Positions 22,682-31,425 of a stretch of DNA of 42,276 nt are shown here, piece by piece (the stretch's first letter is position 1; each line of letters begins with the position of its first letter). The stretch lies in assembly GCA_049614485.1 (NCBI GenBank), contig JBMZDR010000018.1, positions 1 through 42,276 on the forward strand. Direction: 5' to 3'. The translations under genes were made by a program, and so were the position numbers. The notes under the pieces are model-generated. The model did not search any database, was not told where the DNA came from, and saw only the letters and a program-made list of their open reading frames with translations. Source of the DNA: GCA-2733415 sp049614485 (GTDB lineage Bacteria > Bacteroidota > Bacteroidia > Flavobacteriales > Flavobacteriaceae).

Positions 22682-24430
22682 ATGAAAGCAACAATTGAAA
22701 CGAACCCATTAATTGATAGGTTACCACCACATTTAAAACAATTTATTAAGCCACAAGAATATAGCGATTATTCAGCTATTGATCAAGCTGTTTGGCGTTT
22801 TGTAATGCGTAAAAATGTATCCTATCTGAGTTCGGTTGCACATGAATCCTATGCCAAAGGTTTAGAAATGACCGGAATTGATATTGACCACATTCCAAGC
22901 ATGTACGGCATGAACCGTATTTTAAAAGAAATTGGTTGGGCTGCAGTAGCTGTGGATGGCTTTATTCCCCCTAATGCTTTTATGGAGTTTCAAGCTTATA
23001 AAGTATTGGTTATTGCATCAGATATCCGTCAATTAGAAAACATAGAATACACTCCTGCTCCAGATATTATTCATGAAGCAGCCGGTCATGCTCCTATAAT
23101 TGCAAATCCTGATTATGCTGAATACTTGCGTCGTTTTGGTGAAATAGGCGCAAAAGCTATTTTATCATCTCATGATAATGACATGTATGAAGCCGTAAGA
23201 AATTTATCCATTTTAAAAGAAGCACCTCATTCAACAAAAGCAGAAATTAAAACTGCGGAAGATTTAGTGAATAACTTACAAAATAAAAAAGTGCCTTTAT
23301 CAGAAATGGCTCAGATAAGAAATTTACACTGGTGGACTGTAGAGTATGGAATGATTGGCACTGTTGATAACCCTAAAATTTATGGCGCAGGATTATTATC
23401 ATCTATTGGCGAAAGTAAATGGTGTATGACCAACGAGGTTAAAAAACTGCCATATACTATTGCAACTTCTACGCAAGAGTTTGACATTACCAAACCGCAG
23501 CCTCAACTCTATGTGACACCTGATTTCGCATATTTAATGGAAGTTTTAGAAGAGTTTGCAAGCACTATGGCCTTGAGAAAAGGCGGCTGGAGAGGCTTAC
23601 AAAAACTAATTGATTCTAAAAAAATTGGAACCATTGAATTGAATACTGGCCTAGAAATTTCTGGAGTATTCACTGACATGATTAAAGATGAAGATAACAA
23701 TGTTGTATTCTTTAAAACTGAAGGACCTACTGCTTTAGCAAATAGAGAAAAAGAATTAATTGGTCATGGAACCGAAGCTCATGTTCACGGATTTAGCTCA
23801 CCAATTGGTCGCTTAAAAGGTATTAATTTGGCTATTGAAGACATGGGACCTCGCGATTTAAAAGCCTATAATTTTTACGACGGAAAACGTATTTCTTTTG
23901 AATATGAAAGCGGTATAATCGTTGAAGGCTTAAACGTTACTGGAATTAGAAATATTCATGGAAAATTGATTTTAATTCAATTTGAAGATTGCACGGTAAC
24001 TTATAATGACGAGGTATTATTCAAACCAGAATATGGCACGTTTGATCTAGCCGTTGGTTCATCAATTGTGTCTTCGTATGCCGGTAGCGCCGATTTCAGA
24101 TCATTTGACAACTTGCATCATGTGTCCGACACCAAAACCATTAAAACAACTAAAGATAACGCTACACTTGATTTAGAAAGTCTTTATAAAGACGTAAGAG
24201 AAATGCGTGAAAGTAACGCTGTAAATGAGCAGAAAGTAGAAACTATTTACGCGTCATTACTTAATGATCATAACGAAGACTGGCTCCTAACTTTAGAACT
24301 TTTAGAACTTGTTTCAGGCACTCAAAATCTAAACTTAAAAACACAACTTACAGATAGATTGAATGAACTCAAGATTAAGCGTATAGATATTACACACTTA
24401 ATTGAAAGCGGGATATCTTTATTGGACTAA
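22682..24430 (+). CDS. Aromatic amino acid (phenylalanine 4-) hydroxylase, long form
   Basis: 582 residues from ATG 22682 (an in-frame TTG 30 bases upstream lies in the promoter). The catalytic core is of the pterin-dependent hydroxylase family: iron ligands His131 and His136 in PDIIHEAAGHAP and Glu221 in WWTVEYGMIG, then IYGAGLLSSIGES. It would turn Phe into Tyr using tetrahydrobiopterin and O2. Two features are unusual. About 85 residues separate the second His from the Glu, where other members have about 40. About 280 residues follow the core (from residue 300), rich in beta strands (GKRISFEYESGIIVEGLNVT) and ending in helices, with no known domain that I recognise. It is divergent from tetR and may share an operator. 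Specificity for Phe rather than Trp or Tyr is not proven. Confidence 0.88.
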   Translation: MKATIETNPLIDRLPPHLKQFIKPQEYSDYSAIDQAVWRFVMRKNVSYLSSVAHESYAKGLEMTGIDIDHIPSMYGMNRILKEIGWAAVAVDGFIPPNAFMEFQAYKVLVIASDIRQLENIEYTPAPDIIHEAAGHAPIIANPDYAEYLRRFGEIGAKAILSSHDNDMYEAVRNLSILKEAPHSTKAEIKTAEDLVNNLQNKKVPLSEMAQIRNLHWWTVEYGMIGTVDNPKIYGAGLLSSIGESKWCMTNEVKKLPYTIATSTQEFDITKPQPQLYVTPDFAYLMEVLEEFASTMALRKGGWRGLQKLIDSKKIGTIELNTGLEISGVFTDMIKDEDNNVVFFKTEGPTALANREKELIGHGTEAHVHGFSSPIGRLKGINLAIEDMGPRDLKAYNFYDGKRISFEYESGIIVEGLNVTGIRNIHGKLILIQFEDCTVTYNDEVLFKPEYGTFDLAVGSSIVSSYAGSADFRSFDNLHHVSDTKTIKTTKDNATLDLESLYKDVREMRESNAVNEQKVETIYASLLNDHNEDWLLTLELLELVSGTQNLNLKTQLTDRLNELKIKRIDITHLIESGISLLD

Positions 24431-24435
24431 TATAT

Positions 24436-24468
24436 AAAAAAGCCTCAACTTTAACTTGAGGCTTTTTT
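24436..24468. terminator. Intrinsic terminator after the hydroxylase gene
   Basis: Stem AAAAAAGCCTCAA / TTGAGGCTTTTTT with a 7-base loop; works for the plus-strand gene and, by symmetry, for the convergent GSCFA gene. Confidence 0.9.
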
Positions 24469-24483
24469 ATGTTTTAACCGTTA

Positions 24484-25431
24484 TTAAAACTTCATAAACG
24501 GGAAGTCTTTTAAAACTTCATTCTTTTTGTCGTTTAATATTTTTAAAAACTGTTGGTGCTGTTCTGAGTTTGGCTTAAATGGTTTGTGCGCTAAACCTTT
24601 TTGAATGATCGCAACTTGCTTCATCACTGGTTGTGTAGCATCATGAAACCAAGCATCATAAAATTGTTGCCAAATATAATCAACTGCTATTTGATTTGGA
24701 TGCACCATATCTTCTTTATAGAACCTGTAATCTCGTAATTCATCCATCATCAACTCATAAGATGGAAAATATGCCGTATTCGTATTTGATACCGTTTCAT
24801 GAACAGCACTTAACAAATGTGCTTTACTTTGTTGATTTTCAACAAAACCATCTTTTAAATGACGTACAGGAGATACCGTATAAATAATTTGAACATCAGG
24901 ATTCAACTCAACAAGAAGAGATTGAATAAGCTGTAAAGAACTCGTTACTTCTTCAACCGAGAGTATTCGTTTATGAAATTCTTTTTGGGGAATTTTATGA
25001 CAATTTGCAACCGGACAATTTTGCTCTTTATGTTCATAAATCCAGGCTGTTCCTAAAGTGATAATTATATGAGATGTGTTTTCTAGTTGTGATTTTACAG
25101 TTTTTAAAATACTGTTTAAGTTATTGAGTAACTCTTCTTTACTTGAATTACTCAAACTTGAATGCGCATCAAAACAATGCCATTGATCATTATGAAAAAT
25201 AAGCTCTTCTTCTTTATAAAAACGCTCTTGAACCACACGCTCAAAAAAAGTAGCAATTGCTTTCGGATGAAATAAAATCCCAAACGGATTTATAGTGTTT
25301 TGAAATTTATAATACTCGAATTTTTCGCCAATATTTTCAGAAAAGCAAGAGCCTATCAACAACACTTTTGATGTGTAGTCAATTAAATTGTCTTTCTGTT
25401 TCTGTATGGGTACTTGAGTTCTAAATTCCAT
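24484..25431 (-). CDS. GSCFA family protein
   Basis: 315 residues. The defining motif LLIGSCFSENIGEKF is near residue 25, with NPFGILFHPKAI following. Later motifs IIITLGTAWIYEHKE and TVSPVRHLKDGF plus MVHPNQIAVDYIW complete a layout like SGNH/GDSL hydrolases (Ser in the first block, His near the C-terminus). The true substrate of GSCFA proteins is unknown. It has no signal peptide. It follows alaS, from which a terminator separates it. Confidence 0.9.
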   Translation of the reverse strand: MEFRTQVPIQKQKDNLIDYTSKVLLIGSCFSENIGEKFEYYKFQNTINPFGILFHPKAIATFFERVVQERFYKEEELIFHNDQWHCFDAHSSLSNSSKEELLNNLNSILKTVKSQLENTSHIIITLGTAWIYEHKEQNCPVANCHKIPQKEFHKRILSVEEVTSSLQLIQSLLVELNPDVQIIYTVSPVRHLKDGFVENQQSKAHLLSAVHETVSNTNTAYFPSYELMMDELRDYRFYKEDMVHPNQIAVDYIWQQFYDAWFHDATQPVMKQVAIIQKGLAHKPFKPNSEQHQQFLKILNDKKNEVLKDFPFMKF

Positions 25432-25435
25432 GTGT

Positions 25436-25461
25436 AAAAAAGAACCCCGCTAAAAAGCGGG
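25436..25461 (-). terminator. Intrinsic terminator of alaS
   Basis: On the minus strand CCCGCT-TTTT-AGCGGG is followed by GTTCTTTTTT, starting 9 bases after the alaS stop. Confidence 0.8.
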
Positions 25462-25469
25462 ATTACCAA

Positions 25470-28094
25470 TTAATTTAAATATGTTTTTACAGCCTCTAAA
25501 GCTGCTTCTATTCCTTCTGGTTTTTTACCTCCTGCAGTTGCGAAAAATGGTTGACCACCTCCGCCACCTTGAATGTGTTTTCCTAACTCGCGAACAATTG
25601 TTCCAGCGTGTAAGTCTTTACTTGACACTAAACTTTTAGATATATAGCAGGTTAATGTTGCTTTCCCGTCATTTTCAGCTCCAAAGAATAAAAATAAATT
25701 GTCCAATTCACCACCTAATTCGTGTGCCAAATCTTTAATTCCTTTTGCATCTAAGTCTACTTTTTTAGCTAAGAAATTAACACCGTTTATTGCAGTGATT
25801 TCGTTTTTTAAATCGCCTTTTAAATTGCCTGCTTTTTCTTTTAATAGCTGCTCAACTTGTTTTTTTAATGCCGAGTTTTCATCCTGTAACGTTGTAATTG
25901 CTTTTACCGGATTCTTTGTGTTTTTTAAGGTTTGTTTTACAGCATCAAACTCTTTTTCAACCGCTTCAAAATAACCACCTACCGCTTTATTAGTAATTGC
26001 TTCAATACGTCTGATTCCTGCTGCAACAGCAGCTTCAGACTTTATTTTGAAATACCAAATATCACTTGTTTGCGCAACATGAGTTCCTCCACATAATTCC
26101 ATAGATTGCCCAAAACGAATAGCACGGACACTGTCTCCATATTTTTCACCAAACAAGGCTAAAGCGCCACCGTCTATAGCTTGTTGCATTGGGATATTAC
26201 GTTGCTCTTCTAATTTTAAATTTTCATGTATTCTCGCATTTACAAAATCTTCTATTGCTTGTAATTGATCAGCATTTACTTTTGAAAAGTGAGAAAAATC
26301 AAATCGCAAATGTTTCGGGCTCACCAATGAGCCTTTTTGCTCAACATGAGTACCCAAAATAGTACGTAATGCCTGATGAAGCAAGTGTGTTGCCGTATGG
26401 TTACTTGCAGATAACATACGGGCTTCTGCATCAACTACGGCCTTAAATCTTTCAGAAACGTTTTGTGGTAAACTTTTTGTGTAATGGATAATTAAATTAT
26501 TCTCCTTTTTTGTATTCAACACATAAATCAGATCTCCATTTGACGTTTCAATATAACCAATATCACCAACCTGACCACCGCCTTCTGGATAAAACGGTGT
26601 CATATTAAACACCAATTGGTATTGCTCACCATCTTTTTGTGTCGTAACTTTTCTATAACGTGTCAGTTTTACATCTACTTTTAAAATGTCATACCCTACA
26701 AATTCTTCTTCTTCATCGTCAATAAGAATTTGCCAATCGTCAGTTTCAATAGCTGTAGCTTGTCGTCCTCTATCTTGCTGCTCTTTTAATGCTATTTTAT
26801 ACTCTTCTTCATTATAAGTATATCCTTTTTCAGAAAGGATTAACGCCGTTAAATCTTCTGGAAAACCATACGTATCTTTTAATTCAAATACTTTTTTCCC
26901 AGACACATTTTTTCCTTGCGTGGTCGCTACAATAGTATCTAAAAGTAACAATCCTTGATCTAGGGTTTTCAAGAACGATTGTTCTTCTTCTTTTATAACA
27001 TTATGCGCTAAATCTTCTTGAGATTTAATTTCAGGGAACGCATCACCCATTTGCGCACTTAGTGTTTCTACTAATTTGTAGATAAATGGCTCTTTCTGGT
27101 TTAAGAACGTAAATCCGTAACGAATTGCACGTCTTAATATTCTTCTAATCACATAACCAGCACCGGTATTACTTGGTAATTGTCCGTCGGCAATAGCAAA
27201 AGCTACTGCACGAACGTGATCTGCAATTACGCGAATAGCAATATCTGTTTCTTCACTTTCAACTGCTGGATTTTCATAAGTTACACCAGTAATTGTTTCA
27301 ACTTCTCTGATTAACGGCGTGAATACGTCAGTGTCATAATTAGATTTTACGTTTTGCATTGCCATACATAAACGCTCAAATCCCATTCCGGTATCAATAT
27401 GCGTAGACGGTAAGTTTTCTAATGATCCATCTGCTTTTCTGTTGTATTGCATGAATACTAAATTCCATACCTCAACAACATGCGGATGATCTAAATTTAC
27501 TAACGATGCTCCAGACACTTTCGCTTTGTCTTCTGCAGAACGGATGTCAATATGAATTTCAGAACAAGGGCCACAAGGTCCTTGAGCACCCATTTCCCAG
27601 AAATTATCTTTTTTATTTCCTAATAAAATACGGTCTTCTGCTATGTATTGTTTCCAAATATCATAGGCTTCAGTATCTTTCGCTAAGCCTTCACTATCAT
27701 CACCTTCAAAAATAGTGACGTATAAAATATCTTTATCTATTTTTAATACTTCAGTTAAAAACTCCCAAGCCCAAGCAATTGCTTCCTTTTTAAAATAATC
27801 ACCAAAACTCCAGTTCCCTAACATTTCAAACATGGTATGGTGGTAAGTATCTTTACCTACTTCTTCCAAGTCATTATGTTTTCCTGAAACACGCAAACAT
27901 TTTTGAGAATCGGCCACACGGGCGTTTACAATTTTCTTTTGCCCTAAAAAGTACTCTTTAAAAGGCACCATTCCGGCATTAGTAAACATTAGTGTAGGGT
28001 CATTTTTTAACACCATTGGTGCAGAAGGCACAATTTTATGTGACTTCGATTCAAAAAAGTTTAAAAACTTTGAGCGTATTTCTTGAGATTTCAT
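25470..28094 (-). CDS. alaS: Alanine--tRNA ligase
   Basis: 874 residues, the family's usual length. The class II catalytic domain begins KSQEIRSKFLNFFESKSHKI, with RVADSQKCLRVSGKHNDLE. The editing domain has the zinc motif HTATH (about 566-570) and CGGTH (about 665-669). A C-terminal coiled coil and DHHA1 domain end with GGGGGQPFFATAGG. It charges tRNA-Ala and clears mis-charged Ser or Gly. Its promoter region overlaps that of the divergent peptidase gene. Confidence 0.98.
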   Translation of the reverse strand: MKSQEIRSKFLNFFESKSHKIVPSAPMVLKNDPTLMFTNAGMVPFKEYFLGQKKIVNARVADSQKCLRVSGKHNDLEEVGKDTYHHTMFEMLGNWSFGDYFKKEAIAWAWEFLTEVLKIDKDILYVTIFEGDDSEGLAKDTEAYDIWKQYIAEDRILLGNKKDNFWEMGAQGPCGPCSEIHIDIRSAEDKAKVSGASLVNLDHPHVVEVWNLVFMQYNRKADGSLENLPSTHIDTGMGFERLCMAMQNVKSNYDTDVFTPLIREVETITGVTYENPAVESEETDIAIRVIADHVRAVAFAIADGQLPSNTGAGYVIRRILRRAIRYGFTFLNQKEPFIYKLVETLSAQMGDAFPEIKSQEDLAHNVIKEEEQSFLKTLDQGLLLLDTIVATTQGKNVSGKKVFELKDTYGFPEDLTALILSEKGYTYNEEEYKIALKEQQDRGRQATAIETDDWQILIDDEEEEFVGYDILKVDVKLTRYRKVTTQKDGEQYQLVFNMTPFYPEGGGQVGDIGYIETSNGDLIYVLNTKKENNLIIHYTKSLPQNVSERFKAVVDAEARMLSASNHTATHLLHQALRTILGTHVEQKGSLVSPKHLRFDFSHFSKVNADQLQAIEDFVNARIHENLKLEEQRNIPMQQAIDGGALALFGEKYGDSVRAIRFGQSMELCGGTHVAQTSDIWYFKIKSEAAVAAGIRRIEAITNKAVGGYFEAVEKEFDAVKQTLKNTKNPVKAITTLQDENSALKKQVEQLLKEKAGNLKGDLKNEITAINGVNFLAKKVDLDAKGIKDLAHELGGELDNLFLFFGAENDGKATLTCYISKSLVSSKDLHAGTIVRELGKHIQGGGGGQPFFATAGGKKPEGIEAALEAVKTYLN

Positions 28095-28136
28095 AGTAAG
28101 CTTACCTTATAAAGTTCTTTCTAACAAAACAATTTT

Positions 28137-28144
28137 TATATTTG
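28137..28144 (+). promoter_or_regulatory. -7 promoter element (TATATTTG) for the M23 peptidase gene
   Basis: Exact TAnnTTTG match 47 bases before the ATG at 28191. Confidence 0.55.
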
Positions 28145-28168
28145 TATGTCGTTAGTATTCTAAACGCA

Positions 28169-28176
28169 CAAAAATA
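28169..28176 (-). promoter_or_regulatory. -7 promoter element (TATTTTTG) for alaS
   Basis: Exact match on the minus strand, 75 bases before the alaS start. It lies downstream of the divergent gene's -7 box, so the two transcription units would overlap at their 5' ends. Confidence 0.5.
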
Positions 28177-28190
28177 GCACATTTAATCTT

Positions 28191-29159
28191 ATGGCTAAAG
28201 TAAAATATTATTATGATTCAGAGACGCTTTCTTACAGAAAGGTCGTTAGAAAGAAAGGTCGTACACTTACGTTTTCACTTTTGTTTGTTTCTGCTGCAGC
28301 ATTATTTGGTTTTTTTAGCTACGTGATGGTTTCAAATTATATTGACTCTCCAAAAGAAAAAATGTTGAAGCGAGAAAACGAAAGTTTAAAATTAAGTTAC
28401 GCTAATTTAAACAAACGCGTTACCCTTGCTGAACAAGTGATGCAAAACATTGCAGATAGAGATGAAAACATATACCGCGTGCATTTTGAAGCTAATTCAA
28501 TTCCACAAGCACAACGCAAATCTGGCTTTGGTGGTATAAATCGTTATAAAACCTTAGAGGGCACTTCTAATTCGGATTTGATAATTTCATCATCAAGGAA
28601 AGTAGACAAACTTGTTAAGGAAATTGAAGTGCAATCCCGCTCTTTAGATGAAATTGAAAAACTAGCTAAAAACAAAGAAGATCTTCTAAAAGCAATTCCA
28701 GCCATTCAACCTGTTCAAAACAAAAACCTAACCCGCCTAGCCTCGGGGTATGGCATGCGAATGCACCCTATATTAAAATATAGAAAAATGCACAACGGCA
28801 TGGATTTTACTGCTGATACTGGAACACCAATTTACGCTACTGGAGACGGTAAGGTTATAAAAGCCTCACGAGGACAAGGTTATGGTAACATGGTTATTAT
28901 TGACCATGGTTTTGGGTATAAAACTAAATATGCGCACATGAGTAAATACAACACTAAAAAAGGGCGCAATGTTAAACGTGGTGATATCATAGGCTATGTA
29001 GGTAACACTGGGCTGTCTTCTGGGCCGCACTTACATTATGAAGTGCATAAAAATGATACTCCAATAAACCCTGTTAACTTTTACCACGGTGACTTGTCAC
29101 CAGAAGAGTATGAAATCATGTTAGAAAAAGCCGCTCAAGAAAACCAATCTTTTGACTAA
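28191..29159 (+). CDS. M23 family (LytM-type) murein peptidase
   Basis: 322 residues. A basic N-terminus, one membrane helix (about 26-48), a coiled-coil region (about 55-90 and 125-165), and a C-terminal LytM domain. Zinc ligands are visible: His201 and Asp205 in HNGMD, and His280/His282 in HLHYEVH. It probably cuts cross-links in peptidoglycan from the inner-membrane side of the periplasm. Its stop overlaps the start of the MerR gene by one base (TAATG), so the two are translated together. Confidence 0.94.
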   Translation: MAKVKYYYDSETLSYRKVVRKKGRTLTFSLLFVSAAALFGFFSYVMVSNYIDSPKEKMLKRENESLKLSYANLNKRVTLAEQVMQNIADRDENIYRVHFEANSIPQAQRKSGFGGINRYKTLEGTSNSDLIISSSRKVDKLVKEIEVQSRSLDEIEKLAKNKEDLLKAIPAIQPVQNKNLTRLASGYGMRMHPILKYRKMHNGMDFTADTGTPIYATGDGKVIKASRGQGYGNMVIIDHGFGYKTKYAHMSKYNTKKGRNVKRGDIIGYVGNTGLSSGPHLHYEVHKNDTPINPVNFYHGDLSPEEYEIMLEKAAQENQSFD

Positions 29160-29491
29160 TGCATATTAACCTTCCTGAAAAGAGATATTATAAAATTGGG
29201 GAAGTTGCCAAAGCTTTTGGTGTAAACACGTCATTAATTCGCTTTTGGGAAAAAGAGTTTGAAGTGTTAAAGCCTAAAAAGAACGCTAAAGGCGATCGGA
29301 AATTCACACCTGAGGATATTAAAAACTTAGAGTTAATTTATTATTTAGTAAAAGACAAAGGCTTTACCCTTGAAGGCGCAAAAACACATTTAAAGGAAGA
29401 GAAGAAAAAAACGCTTCAAAATTTTGAAATTATCCGTAAATTAGAACATGTCAGAAATGAATTGTTTAAATTTAAAAATCAATTAGACTAA
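29159..29491 (+). CDS. MerR family transcriptional regulator
   Basis: 110 residues. The N-terminal MerR helix-turn-helix and wing are clear (YYKIGEVAKAFGVNTSLIRF, then WEKEFEVLKPKKNAKGDRKF), with an EDIKNLELIYYLVKDKGFTL helix next. No C-terminal effector domain with Cys ligands is present, so a metal-sensing role is unlikely. The short form paired with an M23 peptidase is common in Bacteroidota. Targets unknown. Confidence 0.93.
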   Translation: MHINLPEKRYYKIGEVAKAFGVNTSLIRFWEKEFEVLKPKKNAKGDRKFTPEDIKNLELIYYLVKDKGFTLEGAKTHLKEEKKKTLQNFEIIRKLEHVRNELFKFKNQLD

Positions 29492-29513
29492 CCAAACACT
29501 ACAACAATATTTT

Positions 29514-30113
29514 ATGAAAAAGTTTATTCCATTAATCATTCTAGCCGTTTTTGCAATTGCTATTTACGGGTGGGTAAAAGGGTTTTACAATACAGCAATC
29601 ACAGAAGAAGAATCAATAGGTGAACAATGGGCAAATGTTGAAAGTTCTTACCAGCGCAGATCAGATTTAATTCCGAATTTAATGAAAGTTGCCGAACGGT
29701 ATGCTGAACATGAACAAGAGACTTTCGTTAAAGTTATAGAAGCAAGATCTAAAGCAACAAGCATACAAATTGACCCTAGTAATATCACACCACAACAACT
29801 TCAACAGTTCCAGCAAGCACAAAGTGGGTTAACATCTGCATTATCTCGTTTACTAGCTGTTTTTGAACGCTATCCTGAATTGAAAGCTAACGAAAACTAC
29901 AAAGAATTAATGAATGAATTGGAACGCACTGAAAACAGAATTAATGTTGAACGTAACCGCTTTAACGAAAAAGTGACACCGTACAACAACCATATCAGAC
30001 AATTTCCTGGAAACATCCTAGCTGGCGTTTTCAATTTTGAAAAGAAAACACGTTTTGAAGCTGAAAAAGGAGCTGAAAAAGCACCGGATGTTAATGATTT
30101 TATTAGCAAGTAA
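29514..30113 (+). CDS. LemA family membrane protein
   Basis: 199 residues with an N-terminal membrane helix (FIPLIILAVFAIAIYGWVKG) and the LemA helical domain (QWANVESSYQRRSDLIPNLM, ...YPELKANENYKELMNELERT, ...NRFNEKVTPYNNHIRQFPGN). Function is unresolved across the family; LemA genes often stand next to TPM-domain genes, as here, suggesting a shared envelope role. The stop overlaps the next start by one base. Confidence 0.95.
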   Translation: MKKFIPLIILAVFAIAIYGWVKGFYNTAITEEESIGEQWANVESSYQRRSDLIPNLMKVAERYAEHEQETFVKVIEARSKATSIQIDPSNITPQQLQQFQQAQSGLTSALSRLLAVFERYPELKANENYKELMNELERTENRINVERNRFNEKVTPYNNHIRQFPGNILAGVFNFEKKTRFEAEKGAEKAPDVNDFISK

Positions 30114-30550
30114 TGTCAGCTACTGAAGATTTTTTAAGTCCGTTTGAAGAGCAAGAAATTATTGCCGCTATTCAAAAAGCGGAAAATTATACTTCTGGTG
30201 AAATAAGAGTTCATCTAGAATCTGAACTTTTTAAAGACCCCCATGAACGCGCTCTTGAAGTGTTCCATTTATTAGAAATGGGTAACACCAAATTAGGTAA
30301 CGCTGTGTTATTTTATGTAGCCGTACAAAGCAAAACATTTGTAATTTATGGCGATCAAGGAATACACAAATTAGTGGCTTCAGATTTTTGGAACAGCACG
30401 AAGGATGTTGTCATAACACAATTTAAAAACCAGAAATTTAAAGACGGATTAATTGCGGGCATATTAGCTGCAGGAAAACAACTACAAAGACACTTTCCTG
30501 TTACCACAAACAATATTAATGAATTACCTAATGATATTTCTAGAAGCTAA
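30113..30550 (+). CDS. TPM domain protein (TLP18.3/Psb32/MOLO-1 type)
   Basis: 145 residues, mostly one TPM domain (IIAAIQKAENYTSGEIRVHL; GNAVLFYVAVQSKTFVIYGD; ITQFKNQKFKDGLIAGILAA). It lacks a signal peptide and membrane helix, unlike its neighbour. TPM domains have been linked to phosphatase-like activity in plants, but their bacterial role is not settled. It overlaps lemA and the following gene by one base each. Confidence 0.92.
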   Translation: MSATEDFLSPFEEQEIIAAIQKAENYTSGEIRVHLESELFKDPHERALEVFHLLEMGNTKLGNAVLFYVAVQSKTFVIYGDQGIHKLVASDFWNSTKDVVITQFKNQKFKDGLIAGILAAGKQLQRHFPVTTNNINELPNDISRS

Positions 30551-31365
30551 TGCGTAACTCCTATTTGAAATATCATTTTACAATCTACTGCATCATTTTA
30601 CTGTTGTCACAGTACTCTTTCAGTCAATTTATAATCCCTGAAAAACCTACTATTAACAAACAAACAAGTGTTTATGATGATGCACATATTTTAAATAAAA
30701 GTCAGGAAAATTTCTTAGAACAGAAACTGATAACATATGCCGATAGCACCTCTACACAAATAGTAATTGCTACTACAAGAACATTAAACGGAGATGACAT
30801 CTCACTCACAGCTACAAAGTGGGGGCATAAATGGGGCGTTGGCCAAGCTGATAAAGACAATGGTATTTTTATTTTAGTTGCAAGTCAGGACCGCAAAATT
30901 GATATTAGTACTGGTTACGGCATTGAATACAGATTAACTGATTTAATGGCAGAGCGCATCTTGAATCGGGTTATTTTGCCTGAGTTTAAACGCGGTGATT
31001 ATTTTACTGGATTAAACAAAGGAACTGATGCTATTATTGCCGCTTTAAATGGTGAGTTTAAAGCGTCTGAAAAAAGCGCCACTAATTTTGATGGTGTTTT
31101 TACTTTTTTTCTTGGAGTGATGTTTTTTATCTTCATCCTTTATATTATTTCTAAAGGCAAAAATGGCGATGACAACAACTATAAAGGAGGCAAGCGCTTT
31201 AAAAGACCCTCCCCATTTGAAATGATTATTTTGTCTAGCGGCGGAAGATCTTATGGGGGAGGTACTGGTTCTTTCGGTGGTGGTAGTTTTGGAGGTGGCG
31301 GCGGTTTTTCCGGAGGCTTTGGAGGCGGTGGCTTTGGAGGCGGCGGTGCTAGTGGAGGCTGGTAA
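30550..31365 (+). CDS. TPM domain membrane protein with Gly-rich tail (YgcG-like)
   Basis: 271 residues. It has a signal peptide (ending near SQYSFSQ), a periplasmic TPM domain (QTSVYDDAHILNKSQENFLE; DNGIFILVASQDRKIDISTG; GYGIEYRLTDLMAERILNRV), a membrane helix at about 184-203, a basic patch, and a C-terminal tail of Gly/Ser/Phe repeats (about 235-270, SFGGGGGFSGGFGGGGF type). This is the YgcG architecture usually found with LemA. Last gene of the five-gene run; no strong terminator follows. Confidence 0.93.
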   Translation: MRNSYLKYHFTIYCIILLLSQYSFSQFIIPEKPTINKQTSVYDDAHILNKSQENFLEQKLITYADSTSTQIVIATTRTLNGDDISLTATKWGHKWGVGQADKDNGIFILVASQDRKIDISTGYGIEYRLTDLMAERILNRVILPEFKRGDYFTGLNKGTDAIIAALNGEFKASEKSATNFDGVFTFFLGVMFFIFILYIISKGKNGDDNNYKGGKRFKRPSPFEMIILSSGGRSYGGGTGSFGGGSFGGGGGFSGGFGGGGFGGGGASGGW

Positions 31366-31370
31366 AAAAA

Positions 31371-31403
31371 CTCCTGTAAACTTATTATGTATTCAGGAGC
31401 CTT
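31371..31403 (+). terminator. Weak stem-loop after the TPM gene
   Basis: CTCCTG (31371-31376) pairs with CAGGAG (31394-31399), followed by CCTTTT. A 6-bp stem with a 17-base loop, so a poor terminator. Confidence 0.35.
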
Positions 31404-31425
31404 TTATGGGTTTAAAAAAATGTTT

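Noticed and set aside
31235..31365. Tandem repeat array in the Gly-rich region
   Set aside because: It encodes the Gly/Ser/Phe tail normal for YgcG-type TPM proteins, not a separate DNA repeat.
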